DNA of 64,000 nucleotides from Azonexaceae bacterium (GTDB lineage: Bacteria > Pseudomonadota > Gammaproteobacteria > Burkholderiales > Rhodocyclaceae). Shown here piece by piece: positions 1-9,614 of the stretch (position 1 is its first letter; the number at the start of each line of letters is the position of its first letter). The DNA is taken from positions 124,001 through 188,000 of the forward strand of contig JAAXVL010000006.1 of the NCBI GenBank assembly GCA_013335535.1, in the 5' to 3' direction. The notes beneath the pieces were generated by a model that was not told the DNA's origin, ran no database searches, and saw only the letters and a list, made by a program, of their open reading frames with translations. A program made the translations under genes and the position numbers.

Positions 1-90
1 GTAGCTCTCATAGAAAAAGCCGCGGTCGTCGCCAAAGACCTTGGGATAGAGTGCGATCACATCGGGAATAGCGGTCGGGATCGCACGCAT
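1..90 (-). CDS. rfbC: dTDP-4-dehydrorhamnose 3,5-epimerase (5' part only)
   Basis: The complement of the first 90 bases starts with ATG and reads [20 protein letters not shown] then DDRGFFYESY, the characteristic amino end of RfbC/RmlC. The enzyme epimerises dTDP-4-keto-6-deoxyglucose at C3 and C5 in dTDP-L-rhamnose synthesis. The gene runs off the left edge, so catalytic residues are not visible. Its ATG overlaps the rfbA stop codon (ATGA), which implies translational coupling and the operon order rfbB-rfbD-rfbA-rfbC. Confidence 0.9.
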   Translation of the reverse strand, partial: MRAIPTAIPDVIALYPKVFGDDRGFFYESY

Positions 91-968
91 CAGAACACCC
101 GTTCCTTGAGCACGCTCATCAGGTACTGGCCGTAAAGGTTCTTGATCATCGGCTGGGCCAGCTTCTCAAGCTGTCCGGCATCGACCCAGCCCTTGCGGTA
201 GGCGATTTCTTCCGGGCAGGCTACTTTCAACCCCTGACGCTTTTCGATGGTGGCGATGAACTGGCTGGCATCGAGCAGGCTTTCATGCGTGCCGGTATCG
301 AGCCAGGCATGGCCGCGGCCCATGACCTGGACGTTCAACTGCTGGCGTTCCAGGTAAACCCGATTGACGTCGGTGATTTCCAGCTCGCCACGCGGCGACG
401 GCTTGAGGTCGCGGGCGATGTCGAGCACCTGGTTGTCGTAGAAATAGAGGCCGGTCACCGCGTAATTCGACTTCGGCACCGTCGGCTTCTCTTCGAGGCT
501 GATTGCCTGCCCAGCCTTGTCGAACTCGACTACGCCGTAACGTTCCGGATCATGCACGTGGTAGGCGAAGACGGTGGCGCCGCTGGGTTGGGCACCTGCC
601 TCACCGAGATCGTTAGCAAATTCGTGGCCGTAGAAAATGTTGTCGCCGAGGACCAGCGCGCTGTCGCCATTGCCGACAAAGTCGCGACCGATGATAAAAG
701 CCTGGGCCAGACCATCCGGGCTGGGCTGAATAGCGTATTGCAAATTGAGGCCCCACTGGCTGCCGTCGCCGAGCAATTGCTGAAAGCGCGGCGTGTCCTG
801 CGGCGTCGAGATGATCAGGATGTCCCGAATCCCGGCCAGCATCAGCGTCGTCAGCGGATAGTAGATCATCGGCTTGTCGTGGATCGGCAGCAGTTGCTTG
901 GAAACGGCCAGGGTGACCGGGTAGAGACGGGTGCCGGAACCGCCGGCCAGGATGATGCCTTTACGCAT
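90..968 (-). CDS. rfbA: Glucose-1-phosphate thymidylyltransferase
   Basis: This 292-residue protein matches the family length and makes dTDP-glucose from glucose-1-phosphate and dTTP, the first step to dTDP-rhamnose. The nucleotide-binding signature GGSGTRLYP is at residues 9-17, followed by the SKQLLP segment, and EEKP lies near residue 160 in the sugar-binding region. It is 14 bp downstream of rfbD and overlaps rfbC by four bases. No truncation is seen. In this locus it should feed rhamnose into the exopolysaccharide encoded further right and possibly into LPS. Confidence 0.95.
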   Translation of the reverse strand: MRKGIILAGGSGTRLYPVTLAVSKQLLPIHDKPMIYYPLTTLMLAGIRDILIISTPQDTPRFQQLLGDGSQWGLNLQYAIQPSPDGLAQAFIIGRDFVGNGDSALVLGDNIFYGHEFANDLGEAGAQPSGATVFAYHVHDPERYGVVEFDKAGQAISLEEKPTVPKSNYAVTGLYFYDNQVLDIARDLKPSPRGELEITDVNRVYLERQQLNVQVMGRGHAWLDTGTHESLLDASQFIATIEKRQGLKVACPEEIAYRKGWVDAGQLEKLAQPMIKNLYGQYLMSVLKERVF

Positions 969-982
969 GATGTGTCCTCAAA

Positions 983-1870
983 TCAAAGAATCTGTTGCAG
1001 CACGTGGTCCAGCCCGCAGTGCCAATCAGGCAGTTCCAGCCCAAAGGTCTGACGCAGGCGGCTGGTGTCGAGCCGGGAATTGCTGGGCCGGGGCGCCGGC
1101 AGCGGGTAATCGGCCGTGGTGATCGGCAGTATCTCATCGGCCGTCAGCTTGAGCGGCTTGCCGGCTGCCTGCGCAGCGCGCACCACCGTCTGGGCGTATT
1201 CGTGCCACGTCGTACAGCCACCGGCGACCAGGTGATAGAGGCCGAACGGGAAGCCCGCCCTGCCCTCGCGCTGGTAGCGCCCAAGCACTTGCGCCGTCAC
1301 GTCGGCCAGCAAGGCCGCCGAAGTCGGCGCGCCAAACTGGTCGGCCACGATCTTCAGGCTATCGCGCTCAGCCGCCAGACGCAGCATGGTCTTGGCAAAA
1401 TTGGCGCCGTGTGCACCGAACACCCAGCTCGTGCGAAAGATCAGGCAATCCGCCCCGCTCGCCTGCAAGGCCTGCTCACCGGCCAGTTTTGTCTGGCCAT
1501 ACACGCTGAGCGGGTTGGTAGCATCGCTTTCACCATACCAGCGGTTGGCTGAGCCGTCGAAGACATAGTCCGTCGAGTAATGAATGACCAGCGCGCCAAG
1601 GCGGGCCGCCTCCTCACCGAAGACGCCCGGCGCCGTGCCGTTGATAGCCTGGCCCAGCGTCGGCTCGGCTTCAGCCTTGTCCACCGCCGTATAGGCCGCT
1701 GGATTGATGATGACCTGTGGTTTGACCTCGGCCACCAAGCGGCGGATGGCGTCCGGATTGGCCAAGTCACATTCCTGATGATCAACCGCCACCACCTCGC
1801 CGAGCGGTGCCAAAGCCCGCTGCAACTCGAAGCCAACCTGGCCGTTCTTGCCAGTCAGAAGAATTTTCAT
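983..1870 (-). CDS. rfbD: dTDP-4-dehydrorhamnose reductase
   Basis: This 295-residue NADPH-dependent short-chain reductase makes dTDP-L-rhamnose. The Rossmann motif GKNGQVG is at residues 7-13 and the YxxxK pair lies in the segment VYGQTKLAGE. The start is placed at the ATG at 1870, which opens MKILLTGKNG; an upstream in-frame extension has no family similarity. The first 89 bases are about 86 percent identical to a remnant at 3105-3197 beside rfbB. This suggests the intact rfbD and the gene upstream of it replaced an older allele. Confidence 0.94.
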   Translation of the reverse strand: MKILLTGKNGQVGFELQRALAPLGEVVAVDHQECDLANPDAIRRLVAEVKPQVIINPAAYTAVDKAEAEPTLGQAINGTAPGVFGEEAARLGALVIHYSTDYVFDGSANRWYGESDATNPLSVYGQTKLAGEQALQASGADCLIFRTSWVFGAHGANFAKTMLRLAAERDSLKIVADQFGAPTSAALLADVTAQVLGRYQREGRAGFPFGLYHLVAGGCTTWHEYAQTVVRAAQAAGKPLKLTADEILPITTADYPLPAPRPSNSRLDTSRLRQTFGLELPDWHCGLDHVLQQIL

Positions 1871-1996
1871 GGGGCGCACCAATAGCCTTGTTGAAGGCAT
1901 TTACGGCATCCAAATTCCGTTTTTCGCATTAACAACCCTTACCCATAAACAGTCAATGACTGCTCAATCAAACATATATATTCAAAAGGCATTTTC

Positions 1997-3046
1997 TCAC
2001 ACCACCTTGAGCCAATCGCCAAAACCTTCCTCCGGAAATTGTCGGCTAAGCGCAAACACCCCCCGCTTGGCTCGCGACGACCACCCATTTCCACGCCCCA
2101 ACAGATCGGCCCACGCTTCCTCCACCTCCCACGGACGCATCTCTTTCAGCGCCGATAGCAATAGCCCCGCCTGCATCAGATCCTTACTCGATTTGGACTG
2201 AAACGCCCCTTCCCGCTCACCTGCAACAATCAGTTTGTGCAAGGCATAGCGTGCAGGATGCGGGACATTGACCGTGGTGGCACTATCCCCGCAAAGCAAG
2301 GCCGTCTGCTGCACGTTTTCCAGCGAAAACTCCATGAAACGCAGCGGTTGAAGCGTGACATGCAAGTCCGGATGCTCAAATGGCACCTCTCCAGAACGTC
2401 CCACTGTCGTCAGGAAATCCAGCCGGAACTCCTTCTCGTTCGGAATCAGGTACGCCCCCCCGGTCTTGCCGGATAAACCAGCAATCGGCAGGAAACCCAT
2501 ATTCAACGACTGAATAGCCTCATGCGTCTGGATCTGGCAATTCGGCGCCAAGGCCAGTGAAATGCTTTTGCCTGCATGTGCAAAATCAATGTCCTGTGTT
2601 CGCGCTGCATCGGCGCCTCCCCAGCGTACGCCAAGCATGTTGCCGTACACCACGAAAGCATGCGTCCCGATCAAGACCCCACCCGCCTTGAAAAAACCAT
2701 ACTCGGCAAGACGCCGCAGCACCCGGTAATGGCGCGGCAAAATCTCCGCACAGCCCAGCACAGCAGCCGAACGTACCAAAGGGCCCAACGACTCTGCCGC
2801 AGCAGGATCCCCTGCGCGCGCTATCAAGGCCTGAACCGCATCACCTTCGGGGCCGACAAAAACCTGCCGGCGAACCCCGGCTGGCTCGGTATATTGGTAG
2901 TACCAGTACTTATGGCCCTTGACCGTTTTTGCGACAAAGGCCCCCGGAAGATCAGCCACCGAGCGCATATGCTCAATAGACAGCGCAACCTCCACGACCT
3001 GAGAAAAAGCCGTCTGGGCAGTCATCGAAAGAGGCTGGAACATCAT
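1997..3046 (-). CDS. Nucleotidyltransferase-fold protein (NTP_transf_8 / GSU2403-like)
   Basis: This 349-residue protein has a polymerase-beta-type nucleotidyltransferase core: GTHAF at residues 127-131, the acidic pair QDIDF (D152, D154) and a third acidic site in RLDFLTT (D210). The aminoterminal half carries the segment GHKYWYYQYTEP seen in this family. Substrate and role are unknown; family membership is from recognition of the pattern. It sits between rfbB and rfbD, where it is foreign to rhamnose synthesis. The starts ATG 3046 and 3043 are both possible. A 33-bp inverted repeat ends three bases upstream of the first ATG. A second, broken paralogue lies on the other side of rfbB. Confidence 0.75.
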   Translation of the reverse strand: MMFQPLSMTAQTAFSQVVEVALSIEHMRSVADLPGAFVAKTVKGHKYWYYQYTEPAGVRRQVFVGPEGDAVQALIARAGDPAAAESLGPLVRSAAVLGCAEILPRHYRVLRRLAEYGFFKAGGVLIGTHAFVVYGNMLGVRWGGADAARTQDIDFAHAGKSISLALAPNCQIQTHEAIQSLNMGFLPIAGLSGKTGGAYLIPNEKEFRLDFLTTVGRSGEVPFEHPDLHVTLQPLRFMEFSLENVQQTALLCGDSATTVNVPHPARYALHKLIVAGEREGAFQSKSSKDLMQAGLLLSALKEMRPWEVEEAWADLLGRGNGWSSRAKRGVFALSRQFPEEGFGDWLKVV

Positions 3047-3049
3047 CCA

Positions 3050-3082
3050 GTTATACTCAATTAAAATTTATTCGAGTATAAC
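3050..3082. promoter_or_regulatory. Inverted repeat (candidate operator/promoter) before the nucleotidyltransferase gene
   Basis: Perfect 9-bp arms GTTATACTC (3050-3058) and GAGTATAAC (3074-3082) flank an AT-rich 15-bp centre. On the minus strand the proximal arm ends three bases before the ATG at 3046. It therefore covers the expected ribosome-binding or promoter region. Autoregulation is an inference. The paralogous gene has an inverted repeat of nearly the same span at 5439-5470. Confidence 0.6.
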
Positions 3083-3104
3083 AAACGCACAGATGCATTC
3101 AACA

Positions 3105-3197
3105 TTACTCTACCGCAACCATCTCGCCGAGCGGCGCCAAAGCCCGCCGCAGTTCAAAACCAACCTGGCCGTTCTCTCCTGTCAGAAGAATTTTCAT
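3105..3197 (-). pseudogene. rfbD: 5' remnant of rfbD
   Basis: ATG at 3197 opens MKILLTGENGQVGFELRRAL, then about ten more residues, and stops at TAA 3105-3107. It matches the first 29 codons of the intact rfbD at 1870 with 12 mismatches in 89 bases. It starts two bases after the rfbB stop, as expected for an original rfbB-rfbD junction. The rest of this rfbD copy is missing and the sequence changes abruptly into the nucleotidyltransferase upstream region. This is a scar of insertion or recombination, not a functional gene. Confidence 0.85.
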
Positions 3198-3199
3198 AA

Positions 3200-4258
3200 T
3201 CAGGCGCTGTACTGCTTGCCAACCCAGTTCTGGTAAGCGCCGCTGGTTACATTGGCTACCCAGGCCTGGTTATCGAGATACCACAGGACGGTTTTCCTGA
3301 TGCCTGTATCGAAAGTTTCAGCCGGTTTCCAGCCCAGTTCGCGCTCGATCTTGGTGGCATCAATGGCGTAGCGGCGATCATGGCCCGGGCGGTCAGTGAC
3401 GTAGGTGATCTGCTCCTTATAGAGCTTACCGTCGGCACGCGGGCTCAGTTCGTCGAGGATGGCGCACAGGGTATGCACGACATCCAGATTCGGCTTTTCA
3501 TTCCAGCCGCCAACGTTGTAGGTCTCGCCGACCTTGCCCGCTTCAAGCACACGGCGGATAGCGCTGCAGTGATCCTTGACGTAGAGCCAGTCACGAATCT
3601 GCTGACCGTCACCGTAGATGGGCAGCGCCTTGCCAGCCAACGCGTTGTGAATAACGAGCGGGATCAGCTTTTCCGGGAAGTGGTAGGGACCGTAGTTGTT
3701 GGAGCAATTGGTGGTCAGCACCGGCAGACCGTAGGTGTGGTGGTAAGCGCGGACCAGATGGTCGCTCGCTGCCTTGCTCGCTGAGTACGGACTGTTCGGC
3801 TCGTACTGGTGGGTTTCGGTAAAGGCCGGGTCATCCTTGGCCAGCGAGCCATAGACTTCGTCGGTCGACACATGGAGAAAACGGAATTCATTTTTGGCCG
3901 TTTTTTCCAGTTGACCGTGGAAAGCCCGCACCGCTTCGAGCAGGCGGAAGGTGCCAACGATATTGGTCTGGATGAAGTCTTCCGGGCCGTGAATGCTACG
4001 GTCGACATGCGATTCGGCAGCAAAATTGACCACTGCCCGCGGCTGATGCTCGGCCAGCAGCTTCGACACCAGATCGAAGTCGCCGATGCTGCCCTTGACG
4101 AAAATATGCCGCGCATCGCCACCGAGCGAAGCCAGGTTTTCGAGATTGCCCGCGTAGGTCAGCGCATCGAGGTTGATGACGGGTTCGTCGGACTGGGCCA
4201 GCCAGTCCAACACGAAATTACTGCCTATAAAACCTGCCGCACCGGTAACTAAAATCAT
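3200..4258 (-). CDS. rfbB: dTDP-glucose 4,6-dehydratase
   Basis: This 352-residue extended SDR enzyme converts dTDP-glucose to dTDP-4-keto-6-deoxyglucose. The NAD-binding motif GAAGFIG is at residues 6-12, the STDEVYG motif begins at 131, and the catalytic YSASK has Tyr158 and Lys162. Residues 113-125, just before the conserved [13 protein letters not shown] stretch, are encoded by one copy of the dispersed repeat described elsewhere; the frame is kept. It is followed within two bases by the rfbD remnant, and an unrelated gene interrupts the operon. Confidence 0.95.
   Translation of the reverse strand: MILVTGAAGFIGSNFVLDWLAQSDEPVINLDALTYAGNLENLASLGGDARHIFVKGSIGDFDLVSKLLAEHQPRAVVNFAAESHVDRSIHGPEDFIQTNIVGTFRLLEAVRAFHGQLEKTAKNEFRFLHVSTDEVYGSLAKDDPAFTETHQYEPNSPYSASKAASDHLVRAYHHTYGLPVLTTNCSNNYGPYHFPEKLIPLVIHNALAGKALPIYGDGQQIRDWLYVKDHCSAIRRVLEAGKVGETYNVGGWNEKPNLDVVHTLCAILDELSPRADGKLYKEQITYVTDRPGHDRRYAIDATKIERELGWKPAETFDTGIRKTVLWYLDNQAWVANVTSGAYQNWVGKQYSA
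3884..3922 (-). repeat. Dispersed repeat, copy A (inside rfbB)
   Basis: The minus strand reads TTCCACGGTCAACTGGAAAA followed by CGGCCAAAAATGAATTC. This matches the consensus TGCCACGGTCAACCGGAAAT then TTGGCCAAAAATGAAAT seen at seven other sites in the window. The 39 bases equal 13 codons, residues 113-125 of RfbB, read in the forward direction of the element. Confidence 0.8.
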
Positions 4259-4376
4259 GACAGCTCCATCAAAAATAACGACTCATAAAAGATTTTACTG
4301 CACCCCCTTGGTGCCAATCCCGGGTTTCTAAGGCAAACGCCCATTTTCCTTCAACCTCACTTTTGCCATTTACAGA

Positions 4377-5424
4377 CTAGCCAGCAAGCATCGCCAGCAC
4401 AGTTTGCTTTGCCACCCCACGCATTCGCTCGGCCGATTTTTGCAAACTTGCTTTCGGAGAACCATAGGGCAAGGCAAGGAGCGCCACGAATGCCAAATCA
4501 AGATCATCCCTTCGCCCTGTTTCAAGCAGGGCTTCAACCACCTCGGAAGCTTGGGCAATATCCTTTTCAACCTTCGTTTGAAATGACGCTGTCCGCTCTT
4601 GCGCGACCACCAGCTTGTGCAGCGCAAAACGAGCCGGGTCGGGCAAAGTGACCGGGATCGCGTAAGAACCAACCAGCAGACCCTGCGACAGTTGGCCGCC
4701 AATCAGGTAATCCGTGAATTTCAGTGGCTCTACGGGAATAGAAAGATCAGGAAAGTAATGCGGCGTATCGTCGCCCAATGTCTTTTGGATCGTCAAAAAA
4801 TCGATCTTCACCTTCGTCTTCCGACTCATCATCGATGTCGACGGGTGTTTGAGATTAAACCTCGGCACCTCAAAGAACGAATCATCAAGCTCCTTCATGA
4901 CCTCAGGCACGCAGATCGCATCCCCAGAATCCGGGATTGCCAGGCTAATGCCGGTCGGCCGTGCAAAATCCATGTCTGTTGTCTTGAGGCTGCAGCCCCA
5001 ACGAACCCCAAGTCAATTACCGATACCGGCAAATGCGTGCGAGCCAACCACCACCACGCCCTTGGAAAACAGACCACAACGTGCCAGCCATTCCAGCACC
5101 TTGAAATGCGCCGGTTCCACAGACATTCCGCCACTACCCACGAAAGCACGCGTCGTTGCCCGCAGTGGCATCTTCAGCCGTTTTTTTACGCTCAAGCAAA
5201 CTGCTGATCAGTGCCGTCGTCACCTCAATCTCAACACCAATCGACTTTCGCTTGAAGCGACCATCGGGTAACTTGATCTGCCAATAGACGTAGCGCTTCC
5301 CTCTCGCCGTATTGGTGTAAGGGCTGCCAACAACCCCATTTTCAAAGATCAAAACACCATACGCCATCGCCTCTTCGAGCAGTTGCGAATAGAGAGCCTG
5401 AGTGACGGCGCTTTGCAATTCCAT
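4377..5424 (-). pseudogene. Broken paralogue of the NTP_transf_8-type nucleotidyltransferase
   Basis: The pieces together cover a full-length relative of the protein at 1997-3046. The amino part (ATG 5424, with GKRYVYWQIKLPDG) is followed by a shift of reading frame near 5160. Then comes VVVGSHAFAGIGN, ended by an in-frame TGA at 5013-5015 where the intact copy has Asn-Met-Leu. The open frame continues as LGVRWGCSLKTTDMDFA to 4377. The third acidic motif KIDFLT is kept. One frameshift plus one stop make it a pseudogene unless the 198-residue carboxyl part, with an ATG at 4973, is expressed alone. That part lacks the GSHAF strand. Confidence 0.8.
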
Positions 5425-5438
5425 GAGCAATTCAGCAA

Positions 5439-5470
5439 GTTGTAGTACACAGAATAGCGTGTACTACAAC
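5439..5470. promoter_or_regulatory. Inverted repeat upstream of the broken nucleotidyltransferase
   Basis: Perfect 12-bp arms GTTGTAGTACAC (5439-5450) and GTGTACTACAAC (5459-5470) are separated by 8 bases. They lie 15-46 bases upstream of the ATG at 5424. Overall span (32 bp) and position mirror the repeat at 3050-3082 in front of the intact paralogue, although the arm sequences differ. It probably binds a dimeric regulator. Confidence 0.6.
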
Positions 5471-5660
5471 AACACATTCGATGACGGATAAATCCCCTCT
5501 CAAGACAATAGTGCTTGAAGACAAAACGGGCTATTCAGCGTAAGTACCCGGCATAGCGTCCACCCGACATACCCCTTCAACTAAAACCGCGGACTGAACT
5601 ACGTCCCTAAGCACCATCAAAACGAACGATGCCATCCCTGGCGAGATAGCAAGCAGAGCG

Positions 5661-6545
5661 TCAGATAAAGACATCATCGTTTTTACGCGCAGATTCAACT
5701 CCTTTACCGGATTTCGATTCAGGATGATCGACTATCGGCTTGCGCGAGCTGCCAGATCCTAATGACGATTGGGAATCGACCACCTCAGTATCTTGCAACG
5801 AAGCTTCTGGATCTCTCATTTTGAGAAGTACAGACGTTAATTCAGCAAACTCTTCCCACGTCGTTTCGACGCTGAGATTATCACTCGGAAACTTTACCGT
5901 CAGCCGGCAATCTCTTGGGACACACAACTGGCGCTCAGTCCAGTTTTTATAGTCCTCTTTCACCAGATTCAAAATCCGGGCATGGTCATGACGACGCTGA
6001 ACAACATCTGTTTCACGCAATCGTCGAATCCAGTTGGCGACAAACCACCAATGCAGCAATACACCCAGCAAGACCGCCACCAATACGGCTCTGGACTGAT
6101 GCAGCCACAGCCAGGCAATTTCAGAACGATAGTCGGTCTCCTCGCCATAAAACTGGAGTACTTCATTGGGTAGCGCGAAATAAAACGGATCTCGCGGCAG
6201 CATCATGGTTTTGCTCCCATGCCTGAAGGGTTCCAGGACTTCTGATCGAGTCATTAGACCCTGCAGCCTCACGCAAAGCTGCGTGGCGTTATCACACGAC
6301 GCAATCGCATCTGCCACATTCTGGATGCGCTCTCGAAGCTCTTTACATGGCGCTTTTACGGTGTCGCAGGCACCTAGCTGAGCAGTCAACTTCTCAAAAG
6401 TAGCCACTCCCTCCCACGCTTGGTTGGCAACAGACACAGACTCTGAATCAACAATCTTCAAAATCTTATGATCATTACTCTCAAAAACCTTAACTCCAAG
6501 AAAAACAATCAGTATCAAAAACGCAACACCAGATAGAGGCGACAT
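5661..6545 (-). CDS. Membrane protein of unknown function
   Basis: I do not recognise this 294-residue protein. It has a hydrophobic segment at residues 6-20, then a Cys-containing region with spacing suggestive of disulfides (LGACDTVKAPC, ASCDNATQLC). A second membrane segment lies at about residues 150-168, followed by a basic, charged tail rich in Ser. This predicts a periplasmic sensor-like loop and a cytoplasmic carboxyl domain. A good GGAG ribosome-binding site lies five bases before the ATG at 6545. The region upstream is very AT-rich, unlike the rfb genes, so the gene is probably acquired. Confidence 0.6.
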   Translation of the reverse strand: MSPLSGVAFLILIVFLGVKVFESNDHKILKIVDSESVSVANQAWEGVATFEKLTAQLGACDTVKAPCKELRERIQNVADAIASCDNATQLCVRLQGLMTRSEVLEPFRHGSKTMMLPRDPFYFALPNEVLQFYGEETDYRSEIAWLWLHQSRAVLVAVLLGVLLHWWFVANWIRRLRETDVVQRRHDHARILNLVKEDYKNWTERQLCVPRDCRLTVKFPSDNLSVETTWEEFAELTSVLLKMRDPEASLQDTEVVDSQSSLGSGSSRKPIVDHPESKSGKGVESARKNDDVFI

Positions 6546-6701
6546 TAAAACTCCAGCAAAACAAAACCCAGTTACAAATAAAATAACACCACTAAATTAT
6601 ATCATTATCAAAACCGCAAATACAGAATAAACATAATATTTCAAAAACAAAACCGGAAAAATAGAAAAATATATTTATCAAGACAAAAACGCAAACCAAA
6701 A

Positions 6702-7352
6702 TCAGCAATCAAATATATCTCCTGATGCAACAGCCATGATTTCTACAAATACCGAAATCAATTCACTGACCTTTTCGACGTCAAAGCCTACCGAAACATC
6801 AACAAACAAGTCGCTTCGCGGCTTCATTAAGAACCAGTCATACTGATTTATGTCACAGCAGTTTTCTCCATCCCAAACAACAGGACACAATTCCGGATCA
6901 CCAGAAAACTGACTAATCTGGTCCATATGTTCAACTACGGAGGAAAGCAGTATTTTTGCATCAGGATGATCTTCAAAAACCAATCTTATTTTAAAAAATG
7001 GCGGCCCCGATTCATTCTGATGAAGCGAAACATACAATCCAAATGGTGGGGAATAACATAATGCTTTCTGGACAATCGGATCACACCCCTCAATACCGCT
7101 CAAGGCCGGGCCAGGCAGAACACAAATCATTCCGCGGCATCCACTCCCAATTCCAACACCATCAACAACCCTGACGTTAGTCGAAACGTTACCGGCAGAA
7201 AGCATATCCAATAGCTCAGCAACTTGACCAGCCAGTGATCGCAATCCAGCCCCCGGGTGAAAATCCTGACTAAAATCAACATGGTTTACAAGGCGATCAA
7301 GGTCGGCAAGGACGTCAAACATAGATCGCCCGATTTTTACAATAGATCTCAT
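6702..7352 (-). CDS. Hypothetical protein
   Basis: This 216-residue acidic protein has no domain I can name. There is no signal peptide or membrane segment. It carries several Cys (SGCRGMICVLPG, ENCCDINQYDWF) and ends in Cys. The ATG at 7352 has a GAGG about 11 bases upstream, which is long. It lies in an AT-rich block with three other unknown genes on the same strand (7960 down to 5661). An effector or immunity type role is conceivable, but nothing in the sequence proves it. Confidence 0.5.
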   Translation of the reverse strand: MRSIVKIGRSMFDVLADLDRLVNHVDFSQDFHPGAGLRSLAGQVAELLDMLSAGNVSTNVRVVDGVGIGSGCRGMICVLPGPALSGIEGCDPIVQKALCYSPPFGLYVSLHQNESGPPFFKIRLVFEDHPDAKILLSSVVEHMDQISQFSGDPELCPVVWDGENCCDINQYDWFLMKPRSDLFVDVSVGFDVEKVSELISVFVEIMAVASGDIFDC

Positions 7353-7403
7353 CGTCTTAATACCCTCTACCTCATAATAGGAACACGTGATAGAGATATC
7401 TCT

Positions 7404-7673
7404 TCACCAAATATCAAAACAGGTATCACTTTGACCGAATAAGTTGCCGGCAACATCCAGGCTCGACAATTCATCAGTCATCATAAAACCACTCTCTGGA
7501 TTAAATCGGCAATCCTGAAGCTGTTTATAGTATTCAGAATCAACCTGACTTCGATCGGGTCCATCAATACTTTCTATAGATTCAATGTTATCGCCGTGAT
7601 GGGCATCCGATAAAAAATCAAACCCGCGAACTGAGTTAAAAGCTCGTCCGATATACTGAATAATCCTCACCAC
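7404..7673 (-). CDS. Small hypothetical protein
   Basis: This 89-residue acidic soluble protein starts at GTG 7673 with a G-rich ribosome-binding site (GGGGGG) 4 bases before the start. It opens MVRIIQYIGRAFNSV and then becomes strongly acidic (GDNIESIESIDGPD). No family is recognised. It ends 51 bases before the gene at 7352 and probably shares its transcript. Confidence 0.45.
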   Translation of the reverse strand: MVRIIQYIGRAFNSVRGFDFLSDAHHGDNIESIESIDGPDRSQVDSEYYKQLQDCRFNPESGFMMTDELSSLDVAGNLFGQSDTCFDIW

Positions 7674-7843
7674 GTACCCCCCGAAATAGCCTCAAAAGTA
7701 GCGCCTTCATTGTCACAATCAGAAAATAAAAAAACATCCTGAATCGACAAACGAGCTCAATTACATAAAAGTACGCGTCACCCAATCCATGGCAGCAACT
7801 CAAAGAAGAAACCCCAAGAACCTTCGAATTACACTGGCCAAAT

Positions 7844-7960
7844 TCACTTGGCCTGTTTCTGACGCGAAATTTTCCGTCTATTTGTATAATATTTAATCCA
7901 AAACGCCAAGCCAGCAATAATCATCGCCAGGGCTACGGTAATCAAAATAAAAACCACCAT
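7844..7960 (-). CDS. Single-pass membrane microprotein (38 residues)
   Basis: ATG 7960 opens MVVFILITVALAMIIAGLAF, continues WIKYYTNRRKIS and ends RQKQAK at TGA 7844-7846. One transmembrane helix occupies residues 2-23, followed by a positive cytoplasmic tail, giving an N-out/C-in topology by the positive-inside rule. A strong AAGAGG site lies seven bases upstream of the ATG. It heads the group of small AT-rich genes read leftward. Function is unknown; membrane microproteins include type I toxins and regulators of larger membrane proteins, but neither can be claimed. Confidence 0.5.
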   Translation of the reverse strand: MVVFILITVALAMIIAGLAFWIKYYTNRRKISRQKQAK

Positions 7961-9400
<1,440 letters not shown>

Positions 9401-9614
9401 GTCGAAACGGCAAGTACATTCTGCTTGAATACCCATGACTCCCTCCTTAAGCGGCGGCAGCGACCAGCTGATCGCAGAACGACAGCGGGCGTTGCAGCGG
9501 GGTAAGCCTCCCCATTCTCGGCGAGTCCGGCACACTGGAAGATGCGGTGCGGCATGACAAGCTAGCCTGTGATGCTCGCACCGGTTTCAAGAAACCAAAA
9601 ACACAGTGAAAACG
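9401..9614. other. Spacer between istB remnant and primase gene
   Basis: About 210 bases without a supportable gene. It may contain further decayed insertion-sequence DNA. No terminal inverted repeat was identified by eye. Confidence 0.4.

Noticed and set aside
7636-7917. 93-residue minus-strand frame overlapping the gene at 7404-7673
   Set aside because: It starts at TTG inside the better supported 38-residue gene and runs through the start region of the next gene.
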